A DNA stretch of 64,000 nucleotides. Source: DATLGB01 sp038258425. Lineage in GTDB: Bacteria > Actinomycetota > Thermoleophilia > Solirubrobacterales > Solirubrobacteraceae. The notes beneath the pieces are model-generated. The model was not told the origin of the DNA, made no database searches, and worked only from the letters and a program-made list of their open reading frames with translations. Below, piece by piece: positions 15,217-23,759 of the stretch. The number at the start of each line of letters is the position of its first letter. Position 1 is the first letter of the stretch. The position numbers and the translations under genes are program-made. Location of the stretch: assembly GCA_038258425.1 (NCBI GenBank), contig JBBSPV010000016.1, positions 1 through 64,000 on the forward strand, read 5' to 3'.

Positions 15217-18198
15217 ATGTCGCTGAGCCCCTCGCCGCCGAACCGATCGCCGTCTGATGGGGGCGCTGAGGCCGTGATCCGGCTGTGTGGGCAGTTCGAG
15301 GTGACGCTCGACCGGAGATGCGTCACGCCGTCGCTGCCGGGTCGCCAGGGCCGGCTCGTACTCGCCTACCTGGCCGATAACCGGAGCCGACCCGTCACCC
15401 GGGATGAGCTGCTCGACCTGGTGTGGCCCTCAGAGCCGCCGGCCGACCCCGAGGCTGTCCTCGGGGCGCTGCTCTCGAAACTGCGACGAGCGCTCGGGCG
15501 GGGCATGCTCCAGGGCCGGCGCGAGCTGACCCTGGTGCTGCCCGCCGGGGCATCGATCGACTTGGAGCTCGCGGAGTCGGCGATCGGGCAAGCTGAGGCC
15601 GCGCTGGTCGCGGGCACCGTGGAGCTCGCTCTCGATCGCGCCCAGGCCGCGCGCCGGGTGCTGGCCGGAGGGTTCCTGCCCGGGTATGAGCATCCGTGGG
15701 TGCAGCAGCGACGGCGCGAGGTGGAGGAGCTCCGCCTGCGCGCGCTCGAAGGTGTCACCCGCGCCGGTCTCGCGGTCGCCGGTGGGCGGTTGGCGACGGC
15801 CGAGGTGGCCGCGCGCGAGTTGGTCGGCGCCGAGCCGATGCGCGAGCGCGGATATCGCCTCCTCATGGAGGTGCTCGCCGCCCGCGGAGACGCCGCAGCG
15901 GCGCTGCAGACCTATGAGCAGCTGCGGGTGCGGTTGCGAGACGAGCTCGGAGCCGCGCCGAGTGCGACGATCCGCTCCATCCATCAGCGGCTCCTCTCGG
16001 GCGGCGACGAGCCCGAAGCGCCGGCGAGCGCGCGCGCCGATCGCTTCCCGAAGAGCCCGGCGGCTCCGGGCCCCACGCCACGCGCGCGGGCAGAGCGCCG
16101 GCACATCGTGGCGAGCAAGACCTCCGCGCCGCGCTTGCGGCCGGGCATCGTGGATCGCCCGGCGCTGGTCGACGGTCTTCGGGCCGCCGCCCATGCGCCC
16201 GTCGTCGTGCTCTCGGCGCCCGCCGGCTACGGCAAGACGACCCTGCTCGCGCAGTGGCAGCAGCGCGACGAGCGGCCCTTCGCGTGGGTCTCCTTGGACT
16301 CCGGGGACGACGATCCGGTGACGCTGGTGGCGGCGATCGTCAGCGCGCTCGCGCCGGTGCTCGGCGTCGACGAGGCGCTCGCGGAAGCGCTGGCGGTCCC
16401 CGACCCTGCTCTCGAGGACGTCGTCCTCCCTGCGCTCGTGAACCGCTGTGTCGCCGCCACAGGCGAACTCGTCCTCGTGCTCGACGATCTGCACCTCGTG
16501 ACCGCCAGGCGCTCCTATGCCGTGATCGAATACCTCGTGCACTGGCTTCCGACCCACTGCCAGCTCGCGCTGGCGACGCGCGGCGAGCCGCCGCTTCCGC
16601 TCGCCCGGCTGCGCGCCCAGGGCCGGCTCGCCGAGCTCCGCGCCGGGGAGCTCGCGTTGCAGGCAGCCGAGGCAAAGGCGCTGCTCGCCGCCGCCGATGT
16701 GCGCCTGAGCAAGGATCAGCTCGCGCAGCTGGTGGGGCATACGGAAGGCTGGCCGGCGGCCGTGTACCTGGCCGCCATGGCGCGTCGCAACCGCCGGCAC
16801 TCACGGGACTTCGTGGAGCGCTTCACGGGCACCGGCCGGGACATCGCCGACTTCATGGCCGAGGAGGTGCTCGCCTGCCAGCCTCATCACGTGACCGAGT
16901 TCCTGCTGCGCACCTCGGTCCTCGACGAGCTGACCGGATCATTGTGCGATGCCGTGACCGGCGACAGCGGCGCACAGGCCATGCTGCGCGAGTTGGAGCG
17001 GATCAACCTGTTCGTGGTCCCGCTCGACGAGGAGCGGGTGGCCTACCGCTATCACCACCTTCTCGCCGGGTACCTCAAGGCCGAGCTCACCCGCCGCGAC
17101 CCGGAGCTTTTGAGAGAGCTCCACCGCCGCGCGTCGCGCTGGTATCGCGAGCACGGCCTCATCGACCGCGCGGTCACCCACGCCCAGGCCGCGCGCGACT
17201 TCGTGGAGGCGGCCGATCTGGTCGCGGCCGAGTGGCACGCGATGTCCGAGGGCGGGCACCTCGAGACCTTGCGGAGCTGGATCGCCGGCTTTGACGATGC
17301 GCAGATCGAAGGCCATCCCCCGCTCGCCGTGGCGGCGGCGTGGATCGTCGCGCTGGCCGGCGACGGAGAGCAGGCCCTCCGGTTCGCGGACGCTGCGCAG
17401 CACGGCACCTGGAATGGGCCGATGCCCGACGGGACGGCATCGCTCGAGTCCGCGCTCGGCATCCTCTTCAGCGCCTTCGGTCTGGGCGGCCTCTCCGGCA
17501 TGCGTGCCGCGGCGCAGCGCGCCGCCGAGCTCGAGCGAGTCGGCAGTCGGTGGCGGCCGCTCGCCCTCTTCACCCTCGGGGTCTCGCAGACGTTGCAGGG
17601 CGACTTCGCGCAGGCCCGCGAAGGCCTCGGTGAGGCCGTTCGGCTCGCCGGCGCCGAGACCGCGACGGGAGCCGCGTCGCTCGCCTACCTGGCCGTGATC
17701 GCCGTCCAGGAAGGCGACGAGGACACCGCCTGGCGCCACGCCCAGCGGTCGCACACCACCGTGGAGCGGCCCGGCCTGCGCAACTTCCTGCCCAGTGTCT
17801 GTACTCACGGCGTGGTCGCCGAGCTCCTGAGCCGCCGCGGTGATCTGGCGGGAGCGGTCGTGGCGATCGGACGAGCGGAGGAGCTGCTCCCGCGGCTCTC
17901 CGGCGCGTACTGGTGGCAGAGGATCGAGTCGGGGATCCGGCTGGCGCCCGCGCTGGCCGCCGTAGGACGCCACGAGGAGGCGGTGCGACGACTCGACGAG
18001 GCCGAAACGCTCTTGACCGAGAGAGATGACACCGGCGTGCTGCCCCACTGGCACGAGGAGGCGGCCCGGAGAGTGCGTGGTCATCGACGTTCCAGCGGGG
18101 GGCGCTTCCGTGCCGGACGAGCAGACCCCGGCGCACCCCCGAACCCCGACGCGGCGTCGAGTCCGGCCGCGGTCGTCCCCCTCAGAGCCCGGCGATAG
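15217..18198 (+). CDS. SARP-type N-terminus fused to MalT-like ATPase/TPR regulator
   Basis: A 993-aa regulator. Residues about 20-110 form an OmpR/SARP winged helix (GRQGRLVLAYLADN, TRDELLDLVWP), and about 115-260 a bacterial transcriptional activation (BTAD) domain. A linker then leads to a STAND-type ATPase of the MalT family with Walker A SAPAGYGKTTLL (Lys340) and LVLVLDDLHLV as Walker B. The C-terminal half is helical, TPR-like. The LuxR helix-turn-helix that normally ends MalT proteins is absent, so DNA binding must be by the N-terminal domain. ATG at 15217 is chosen because upstream in-frame starts would run into the divergent DUF11 gene. It probably senses an unknown inducer and may control the divergent DUF11 gene (inference). 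Confidence 0.85.
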   Translation: MSLSPSPPNRSPSDGGAEAVIRLCGQFEVTLDRRCVTPSLPGRQGRLVLAYLADNRSRPVTRDELLDLVWPSEPPADPEAVLGALLSKLRRALGRGMLQGRRELTLVLPAGASIDLELAESAIGQAEAALVAGTVELALDRAQAARRVLAGGFLPGYEHPWVQQRRREVEELRLRALEGVTRAGLAVAGGRLATAEVAARELVGAEPMRERGYRLLMEVLAARGDAAAALQTYEQLRVRLRDELGAAPSATIRSIHQRLLSGGDEPEAPASARADRFPKSPAAPGPTPRARAERRHIVASKTSAPRLRPGIVDRPALVDGLRAAAHAPVVVLSAPAGYGKTTLLAQWQQRDERPFAWVSLDSGDDDPVTLVAAIVSALAPVLGVDEALAEALAVPDPALEDVVLPALVNRCVAATGELVLVLDDLHLVTARRSYAVIEYLVHWLPTHCQLALATRGEPPLPLARLRAQGRLAELRAGELALQAAEAKALLAAADVRLSKDQLAQLVGHTEGWPAAVYLAAMARRNRRHSRDFVERFTGTGRDIADFMAEEVLACQPHHVTEFLLRTSVLDELTGSLCDAVTGDSGAQAMLRELERINLFVVPLDEERVAYRYHHLLAGYLKAELTRRDPELLRELHRRASRWYREHGLIDRAVTHAQAARDFVEAADLVAAEWHAMSEGGHLETLRSWIAGFDDAQIEGHPPLAVAAAWIVALAGDGEQALRFADAAQHGTWNGPMPDGTASLESALGILFSAFGLGGLSGMRAAAQRAAELERVGSRWRPLALFTLGVSQTLQGDFAQAREGLGEAVRLAGAETATGAASLAYLAVIAVQEGDEDTAWRHAQRSHTTVERPGLRNFLPSVCTHGVVAELLSRRGDLAGAVVAIGRAEELLPRLSGAYWWQRIESGIRLAPALAAVGRHEEAVRRLDEAETLLTERDDTGVLPHWHEEAARRVRGHRRSSGGRFRAGRADPGAPPNPDAASSPAAVVPLRARR

Positions 18199-18215
18199 GC
18201 CCGCTCGACCGGGCC
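18198..18215 (+). terminator. Weak hairpin after the SARP/MalT regulator
   Basis: GGCCCG pairs with CGGGCC across a 6-nt loop, beginning at the stop codon. A T-rich segment (TTTT) occurs only about 15-20 nt further on. A possible terminator. Confidence 0.3.
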
Positions 18216-18387
18216 AAGGGACGCTCTGCGTTTTGGGAAGCAGCGTTTCCCCATCCTTTTCGCAGGGTCGGCGATCGATCCTCTCCTTCCGTTGGTCGCC
18301 GCGAACACCCCGACCTGGCCTCAACCTCTCCCACGCCCGTCGGACCGGCGTCATCAGGGTGGCCGAAGCGAAGCTGGGGCTGCACGC

Positions 18388-18672
18388 TTGGCTCCCGTCG
18401 ACGATCAGCGTCAGCGACTGGACGACCTGGTGCTCTCCACGCTGGGCAGGCTGGCAGGCCGCGTCCGCTCGCCCAGCACCGGCCTCATCCTCAGTGAGAT
18501 CTGCGAGCCCCGCTCCGCCGCCGCGCGCTCACTGCACCAGAGCATCCTCGCCGCCCTCGAGCGGCTGCATGCCGCAGGTCAGATCTCGTGCGTCTCACAC
18601 CGAGGCACCCGTCGCTGGCAGGTGCTCGACGGCGACACCTCCACCGCGCCCCACCCCGATGCGATGGCGTAG
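18388..18672 (+). CDS. Small putative winged-helix protein
   Basis: A 94-aa product if the TTG at 18388 is used; the frame stays open to 18292 upstream. From the segment RQRLDDLVLSTLGRL onward, third codon positions are almost all G or C, which supports real coding. The helical pattern LHQSILAALERLHAAGQISC followed by RGTRRWQVLDG looks like a winged-helix fold with a beta wing. The gene ends 6 bp before the ATG of the next gene, so it would lead the 18.4-20.4 kb operon. I do not recognise a family. The start is uncertain. Confidence 0.5.
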   Translation: MAPVDDQRQRLDDLVLSTLGRLAGRVRSPSTGLILSEICEPRSAAARSLHQSILAALERLHAAGQISCVSHRGTRRWQVLDGDTSTAPHPDAMA

Positions 18673-18678
18673 GGTCCG

Positions 18679-19644
18679 ATGAGCATGACCGAGCCTGCAA
18701 CGGGGGAGCCGGTCCAGCTCACCGGCCCGGAGACCGAGCGCGTCCGCCGGCGGGTGCGGCTGATGGTCGACATCACCTCGCGCGTGGGCGTCTACCGGGC
18801 CGGCCTGCAGCTCGCCGCGGCCCGCCTGGCGCCGGCGGAGGCGGCGATCGTGGCCGATCTGGAGCGCCACGGGCTCGACGTGCCCCAGCTGCGTGAGGTG
18901 CTGTGCGGCGCCCACGTCCTCGTCGACGACCCCGACCTCTACGCCCGCTGGCGCTTTCCGAACACGCGCGAGCGGCTCTCCAGCCACCACAAGACGGTCG
19001 ACAAGCGCCGCTACCCGGATCTCGGCCTCAAGGGCCCGCTGGTGCGCGAGAAGCTGCACGGGCGCACGGAGGCCGGGACCTGGGTGCAGCTCGAGAAGAC
19101 GCCTGCGGCCATGGGGGACGGCTTCCACCCGCCCACGCTGACCGACCTCCGGCACCTGTGGGACTACGTCGTCTACCGGTTCACCAAGAGCAACGTCGGG
19201 CCGTGGGGGCTGTCGAAGCAGACCGAGCGCCGGCCGCTGTACCTCGCCCCGGCCCTCTCGGCGCAGGTGCCGCTCCCGGCGGCGGCCAAGGCGGAGCTCA
19301 CGGGGGCGCTGGAACGGATCGAGGACGAGGACGACACGACGTCGGCCTCGCCGGACCTGGCCCGGCGTTTCCCGCCGCCCGATCGCAAGGACACCTTCGC
19401 CGAGCTCGTGTTCGTGCGGGGGTCGCGCAACGGGCGCGGTCTGTTCGGCGCCTCCGAGGTCTACGTGGCCGAGTCGCCCTCGCCGGCCGCGCGGGCGCTG
19501 CTGGAAGAGGTGCGCGCGGCGCAGCCCGGCTGGTCGTTGCCGCCGGCCGGGCACACGGCGCCCACCACCGTGCGGGCCGGCGATCGCGAGGTCCTCAGCG
19601 CCGTGCGCCGGGTGCCCCTGGCCGAGCAACAGGAGCGGACGTGA
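18679..19644 (+). CDS. Uncharacterised protein, first large gene of a two-gene unit
   Basis: A 321-aa soluble protein with no signal peptide or membrane segment. I do not recognise the family. Notable conserved-looking stretches are RERLSSHHKTVDKRRYPDLG (about 99-118), TWVQLEKTP, and LWDYVVYRFTKSNVGPWGLS with several Trp/Tyr residues, which suggest a binding surface. The C-terminal 100 residues are Ala/Pro-rich with another FAELVFVRGSRNGRGLFGASE block. Two ATG codons (18679 and 18685) are available. The stop overlaps the GTG start of the next gene (4 nt), so the two products are probably made together. Codon use is typical of the genome. Confidence 0.7.
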   Translation: MSMTEPATGEPVQLTGPETERVRRRVRLMVDITSRVGVYRAGLQLAAARLAPAEAAIVADLERHGLDVPQLREVLCGAHVLVDDPDLYARWRFPNTRERLSSHHKTVDKRRYPDLGLKGPLVREKLHGRTEAGTWVQLEKTPAAMGDGFHPPTLTDLRHLWDYVVYRFTKSNVGPWGLSKQTERRPLYLAPALSAQVPLPAAAKAELTGALERIEDEDDTTSASPDLARRFPPPDRKDTFAELVFVRGSRNGRGLFGASEVYVAESPSPAARALLEEVRAAQPGWSLPPAGHTAPTTVRAGDREVLSAVRRVPLAEQQERT

Positions 19645-20357
19645 CGCGGCCGGAGGCCCCGAAGACCGACATCCCCCGCGGGCTCATCGACGCCGTGGCC
19701 GCGCTGGTGGCCACCGGCCCGGTGGCGCTCGGTGGCTACACGGCGGCGGAGATCGACGCCGTCAGCGGCATCGTCCAGTTCCTCGAGCGCGAACCGGCGC
19801 CCGCGGCCGTGGCCGAGGCGGTGCGCTCGCTCGCCGCGCGCAGTCTCATCACCACCGAGGCGGGCTCGGACGAGGTGCAGGTGCGCGGCGATCTCGGGAT
19901 CGCACTCGCCTTCCAGCACCGGTCGCGGACCGTGCTCGACGCCCGCCTCACCGGGACCGAACCCGATCGCCCGTGGCGGTTCGTGCTCATGCCCCAGCCC
20001 GAGGACGTGACGCTGGAGATCCTCATCGACGCGCTCGGCATCCACTTCTACTCGCTGCGCACGAGCGACGAGGCGCTCGCGCGCCTGTGGGACCGCCTGC
20101 CCGCGGGCGACCGCGGACCCAATGACGCTGACGCCGACGCCGTACTGGCCGGGAGCCCGCGGACCGCGCTGGTCAGCGTGAGCCGCTGGGACGACGCGGG
20201 CGACCGCGAGACCCACGACATCGTCCTCGCCTCAGACGCTGACCGCTGCCACGTCTTCCTCCGCACTCCCGACGACCCGGCCCGCCTGGCCGCCGCCGGC
20301 CTGGACGACGGCGAGTGGCGCGACCTGCTGATACGGCTGCTTGGACAACACGCGTAG
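19641..20357 (+). CDS. Uncharacterised protein coupled to the 18.7-kb gene
   Basis: A 238-aa soluble, acidic protein of unknown family. The GTG start at 19641 overlaps the upstream stop (GTGA). An N-terminal helical region is followed by an alpha/beta part with alternating strands, for example RTVLDARLTG, RPWRFVLMPQ, VTLEILIDALGIHFYSLR and RTALVSVSRWDD. The C-terminal helix ends in LLIRLLGQHA. No catalytic motif stands out. Earlier in-frame starts lie entirely within the preceding gene and are rejected. The operon arrangement suggests a complex with the 321-aa protein (inference). Confidence 0.7.
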   Translation: MTRPEAPKTDIPRGLIDAVAALVATGPVALGGYTAAEIDAVSGIVQFLEREPAPAAVAEAVRSLAARSLITTEAGSDEVQVRGDLGIALAFQHRSRTVLDARLTGTEPDRPWRFVLMPQPEDVTLEILIDALGIHFYSLRTSDEALARLWDRLPAGDRGPNDADADAVLAGSPRTALVSVSRWDDAGDRETHDIVLASDADRCHVFLRTPDDPARLAAAGLDDGEWRDLLIRLLGQHA

Positions 20358-20449
20358 ACGCAACCGTCAACGGTCGCTCGGACAGTCCTATGCCTCGGCG
20401 GTCCAGAGGTGGCTGCTGCTCGGCGGCCCGTAGGGACGGCGAGCGTGTG

Positions 20450-20455
20450 TACAGT
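20450..20455 (+). promoter_or_regulatory. -10-like box of the RHH-VapC operon
   Basis: TACAGT lies exactly 6 nt before the antitoxin ATG at 20462. The box is flanked by two GTGTGTA direct repeats (20445-20451 and around 20455-20462), which could be ribbon-helix-helix operator half-sites. The arrangement matches a leaderless, autorepressed promoter. Confidence 0.45.
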
Positions 20456-20461
20456 GTGTGT

Positions 20462-20698
20462 ATGGGTCGCGTCAACATCTATCTTCCCGACGATCTCGCG
20501 GCTCGTGCGCGCGCCGCGGGCGTGAACGTCTCGGCGCTGGCGCGGTCGGCACTCGAGTCCGAGCTCGCCGGCAGCGCGACGTCCGACTGGCTCACGCGGG
20601 CAGCTCAGCTGCCCGCTCTCGGCGTCGAGCACGAGCAGGTGCTGGATGCGGTCGCCGCTGCTCGCGAGGAGCTCGCGCGCGACGACGACCGTGTCTGA
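20462..20698 (+). CDS. Ribbon-helix-helix antitoxin
   Basis: A 78-aa protein starting MGRVNIYLPDDLAARARAAG, the beta strand and first helix of a CopG/VapB-type ribbon-helix-helix domain; NVSALARSALESEL forms the second helix. The acidic, Asp/Glu-rich C-terminus would bind the toxin. ATG at 20462 fits the fold; upstream in-frame starts extend into non-coding sequence. The stop lies 8 bp past the start of the PIN toxin gene, so translation is coupled. RHH antitoxins usually repress their own promoter. Confidence 0.88.
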   Translation: MGRVNIYLPDDLAARARAAGVNVSALARSALESELAGSATSDWLTRAAQLPALGVEHEQVLDAVAAAREELARDDDRV

Positions 20699-21092
20699 GC
20701 TTCTGGTCGTCGACGCGTCCGCGATCGTCGACCTTCTCGCCCCGACACGCTACGCGGCGCCGGTGCGCGACCGCCTCGACGGCGGTGTGTGGCACGCCCC
20801 GGCACACCTCGACGCCGAGGTGCTCTCGGCACTCGGGCGCCTCGCGCGCGCCGAGCGACTGCAGGAAGCCGACGTGAAGGCGCGCCTGGAGCTTCTCGCT
20901 TCGATGCCCGTGGAGCGCCGCCCGCTGCCCTCCCTCCTGGCGGGCGCGTGGTCCCGGCGCGCAACCCTCCGGCTCGTCGACGCGCTCTACGTGGAGCTGG
21001 CCGAGCAACTCGAGGCGCCGCTGATCACGACCGATCAGCGTCTCGGGCGGACGAGCGCGATCGCCGAGACCGTGAGCCCCGCGTCGGCCTGA
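20691..21092 (+). CDS. vapC: PIN-domain toxin (VapC-like), second module
   Basis: A 133-aa PIN ribonuclease. VVDASAIVDLL holds the first catalytic Asp (about residue 8), LDAEVLSALGRL the conserved Glu, and RLVDALYVELAEQL and PLITTDQRLG the C-terminal Asp residues. The GTG start at 20691 overlaps the antitoxin gene by 8 nt. It is clearly diverged from the VapC at 10728-11132, and its antitoxin belongs to a different class, so the two modules are not recent duplicates. Confidence 0.9.
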   Translation: MSELLVVDASAIVDLLAPTRYAAPVRDRLDGGVWHAPAHLDAEVLSALGRLARAERLQEADVKARLELLASMPVERRPLPSLLAGAWSRRATLRLVDALYVELAEQLEAPLITTDQRLGRTSAIAETVSPASA

Positions 21093-21164
21093 GCGACGCT
21101 CCGCGGTCACATCTGCGCGCGCTCGCGCGTCACCGAGTCAGACCACCGACTTCGGAGCTGACCG

Positions 21165-22664
21165 ATGACCTCGAACCCGGAACCATCCTTTCTCGTCACG
21201 ACCACCGGCAAGCTGACCCTCGCCCTGCTCTGCGCCATCGCGTTCCTGGACTTCGTCGACGCCTCGATCGTCAACGTCGCCCTGCCCGACATCCGCCGCG
21301 AGCTCGGGTTCTCCGTCTCGGCGCTGCAGTGGGTCCCCGCCGCCTACCTGCTCACCTACGGCGGGTTCATGCTGCTCGGCGGCCGGGCGGCGGATCTGCT
21401 CGGGCGGCGGCCGGTGCTCGTCGCCGGGATCCTCACGATCGGCGTGTCGTCGCTGATCGGCGGCCTCGCCCAGAGCGAGGGCGTGCTGATCGGCGCCCGG
21501 CTCGCCCAGGGGCTGGGGGCGGCGATGACGCTGCCCGCTGCACTCTCGATCCTCACCACCTCCTACCGGGAGGGCCGGGACCGCAACACCGCGCTCGGGG
21601 CCTGGGGAGCCATGGGCGGGCTGGCCTCGGCGGCCGGCGTCCTGCTCGGCGGCCTGCTCACGGAGGGCCCGGGCTGGCGGTGGGTCATGTGGGTCAACCC
21701 GATCGCCTGCGTCCTCGTGCTCGCCGGCATCTACCGGTTGCTCGACGGCGATCGCCGGCGCGAGCGCGTCCGCGACGTCGACGCGCGTGGCGCGGTGCTC
21801 GTCACGGGCGGGATGCTGCTGCTCGTCTACACGCTGGTCGAGGCGCCGAGCGTCGGGTGGGGCGCGCTGCGGACGATCGCCGGGCTCGCCGGGGCGCTCG
21901 TGATCCTCGCCGCCTTCGTGGTCAACGAGCAGCGGGCCAGCCGACCCCTGGCGCCGCTCTCGATCTTTCGCATCAACGGCCTCGGGTACGCCGACGCGAC
22001 GCAGATGGTCGCCGTCTCGGGCTTCATCTCGATGTTCTTCATCCTCACGCTCTACATGCAGGGCGTGCTCGGCTACACACCGATTCAGACCGGGCTCTCC
22101 TACCTGCCGCTGTGCGCCGGGTTCGTCGTCTCGGCCGGCGTCGCCTCGCAGCTGCTGACCCGGCTCGGCACCCGGCCGTTGATCGTGGCCGGCGCCCTGA
22201 TCTCCTCCGGCGCCATGTACTGGCTCTCGCGCATCCCCGTCGACGGGTCGTTCGCCGCCGACATCCTGCCCGGCACGCTGTTGATCTCCCTCGGGTTCGG
22301 TCCGGTGTTCGTCGCCGTCACCACCGCCGCCAACGCCGGGGTGCCGGCCGACCGAGCGGGGCTCGCGGCCTCGCTGCTGAACGCCTCGACCCAGCTCGGC
22401 GGTGCGCTGGGCCTCGCGATCCTGACCGCGATCGCGGCGGGCCGCACCAACGGCCTGCTGGCGAGCGGCTCGCCGATGCCCGACGCCCTGACCGGCGGCT
22501 TTCGCCAGGCGCTGCTGGTCGGCGCGATCCTCATCTTCGCCTCCGCGTTCGTGGGCCTGCGCGCGACGAACACCCAGGGCGAGTCCGGCGCGGAGCCCGG
22601 ACCCGGCCGGGACCGCGATGACGGTGAGCGGGTGGCGCCGGTCCCGGAGCCCGCGGGTGTCTGA
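21165..22664 (+). CDS. MFS drug exporter, DHA2 (14-TM) family
   Basis: A 499-aa polytopic transporter of the EmrB/QacA type. The signature of motif A appears as GGRAADLLGRRPVL (about 73-86), and motif C of antiporters as GAMGGLASAAGVLLGGLL (about 148-165). The opening LDFVDASIVNVALPDI is typical of the family. It probably exports a toxic compound in exchange for protons. The ATG at 21165 follows GGAG about 9 nt upstream. The sigma factor gene begins 10 bp after the stop, so the two are probably co-transcribed. A long antisense open frame covers this gene but is a composition artefact. Confidence 0.92.
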   Translation: MTSNPEPSFLVTTTGKLTLALLCAIAFLDFVDASIVNVALPDIRRELGFSVSALQWVPAAYLLTYGGFMLLGGRAADLLGRRPVLVAGILTIGVSSLIGGLAQSEGVLIGARLAQGLGAAMTLPAALSILTTSYREGRDRNTALGAWGAMGGLASAAGVLLGGLLTEGPGWRWVMWVNPIACVLVLAGIYRLLDGDRRRERVRDVDARGAVLVTGGMLLLVYTLVEAPSVGWGALRTIAGLAGALVILAAFVVNEQRASRPLAPLSIFRINGLGYADATQMVAVSGFISMFFILTLYMQGVLGYTPIQTGLSYLPLCAGFVVSAGVASQLLTRLGTRPLIVAGALISSGAMYWLSRIPVDGSFAADILPGTLLISLGFGPVFVAVTTAANAGVPADRAGLAASLLNASTQLGGALGLAILTAIAAGRTNGLLASGSPMPDALTGGFRQALLVGAILIFASAFVGLRATNTQGESGAEPGPGRDRDDGERVAPVPEPAGV

Positions 22665-22673
22665 GGCGTCGCG

Positions 22674-23558
22674 ATGAACGACCGAGCGGTCCCCGACGAG
22701 GCCTTCGAGCATCACCGGGCGCATCTGACGGGCGTCGCCTACCGCATGCTCGGCTCCCGCAGCGAGGCCGACGACGCCGTCCAGGAGGCGTGGCTGAGGC
22801 TCGCCAGGGCGGAGACGGCCGAGATCGGCAACCTGGGCGGCTGGCTCACGACCGTGGTCGCCCGCATCGCCCTCGACATGCTGCGCTCGCGCGCGTCGCG
22901 CCGCGAGGAGCCGCTGGACGCCCACGTGCCGGACCCGATCGTCACCCGGCCCGAAGGCAGCGATCCGGAGTACGAGGCGGTGATCGCCGATTCCGTCGGG
23001 CTCGCGCTCCTCGTCGTGCTGGAGACGCTGGAGCCGGCCGAGCGCCTCGCCTTCGTCCTGCACGACATGTTCGCCGTGCCGTTTCGCGACATCGCGCCGA
23101 TCGTCGACCGTTCCCCGGACGCGGCGCGGCAGCTGGCCAGCCGCGGACGCCGCCGCGTGCGGGGGGCGGTGCCCGTCTCGGAGGTCGACGTGGGACGGCA
23201 GCGCGAGGTCGTCGACGCCTTCCTCGCCGCCGCGCGCGACGGCGACTTCGAGCGCCTGTGCGCCGTGCTCGACCCGGACATCGTCCTCCGGGCCGACGGG
23301 GGCTCCGGCCGCCGCGGTCTGACGAGGGCGGTGCGCGGGGCGCAGCGCGTCGCCTCCGAGGCGCTCGCCTTCGGCCGGCTGGCCCCGTCCGCGCGGCCGG
23401 CCCTGGTCAACGGTGCCGCCGGCCTGGTCAACGCCCCTGGGGGCAAGCCGTTCGCCGTCGCCTCGTTCACGGTCCGGGACGGCCGGATCGTCGAGATCGA
23501 CATCCTCGCCGACCCCGAGCGCATCGCGCGACTCGATCTCGGCTTCCTCGCCGAGTGA
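22674..23558 (+). CDS. sigJ: ECF41-type sigma factor (SigJ-like)
   Basis: A 294-aa extracytoplasmic-function sigma factor. Region 2 shows HLTGVAYRMLGSRSEADDAVQEAWLR-type residues at about 17-43. Region 4 carries RLAFVLHDMFAVPFRDIAPI and the recognition helix near 125-160. The C-terminal SnoaL-like domain (from about 175) is characteristic of ECF41, where it acts as a built-in regulator in place of an anti-sigma factor. ECF41 genes commonly sit beside carboxymuconolactone decarboxylase or oxidoreductase genes; here the upstream neighbour is an MFS exporter instead. ATG at 22674. Confidence 0.9.
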   Translation: MNDRAVPDEAFEHHRAHLTGVAYRMLGSRSEADDAVQEAWLRLARAETAEIGNLGGWLTTVVARIALDMLRSRASRREEPLDAHVPDPIVTRPEGSDPEYEAVIADSVGLALLVVLETLEPAERLAFVLHDMFAVPFRDIAPIVDRSPDAARQLASRGRRRVRGAVPVSEVDVGRQREVVDAFLAAARDGDFERLCAVLDPDIVLRADGGSGRRGLTRAVRGAQRVASEALAFGRLAPSARPALVNGAAGLVNAPGGKPFAVASFTVRDGRIVEIDILADPERIARLDLGFLAE

Positions 23559-23693
23559 GCCGCCACGAGGGGGCCGGTCGGCCGGTGCGCAGGTCCCAGG
23601 CTCAGCGCGGCCCGCCGCGCGTAGGTGCCGTCGAGCATCTTCGCGTGCGACGGTAGGCGCGCAGGAGAGGCCCGGCGGGCTCAGGCGGTCGGA

Positions 23694-23722
23694 TTGCTTG
23701 CCCTCGGGACCGCCCGTAACAT
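23694..23722 (+). promoter_or_regulatory. Promoter of the 23.8-kb sensor kinase
   Basis: TTGCTT (23694-23699) and TAACAT (23717-23722) are separated by 17 nt. The -10 box overlaps the alternative ATG at 23721, so transcription would begin downstream of it. This supports translation from 23760. Confidence 0.5.
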
Positions 23723-23759
23723 GGCGCGTCGCGTCAGACAGGTCAGGTCGCGAACGTTC

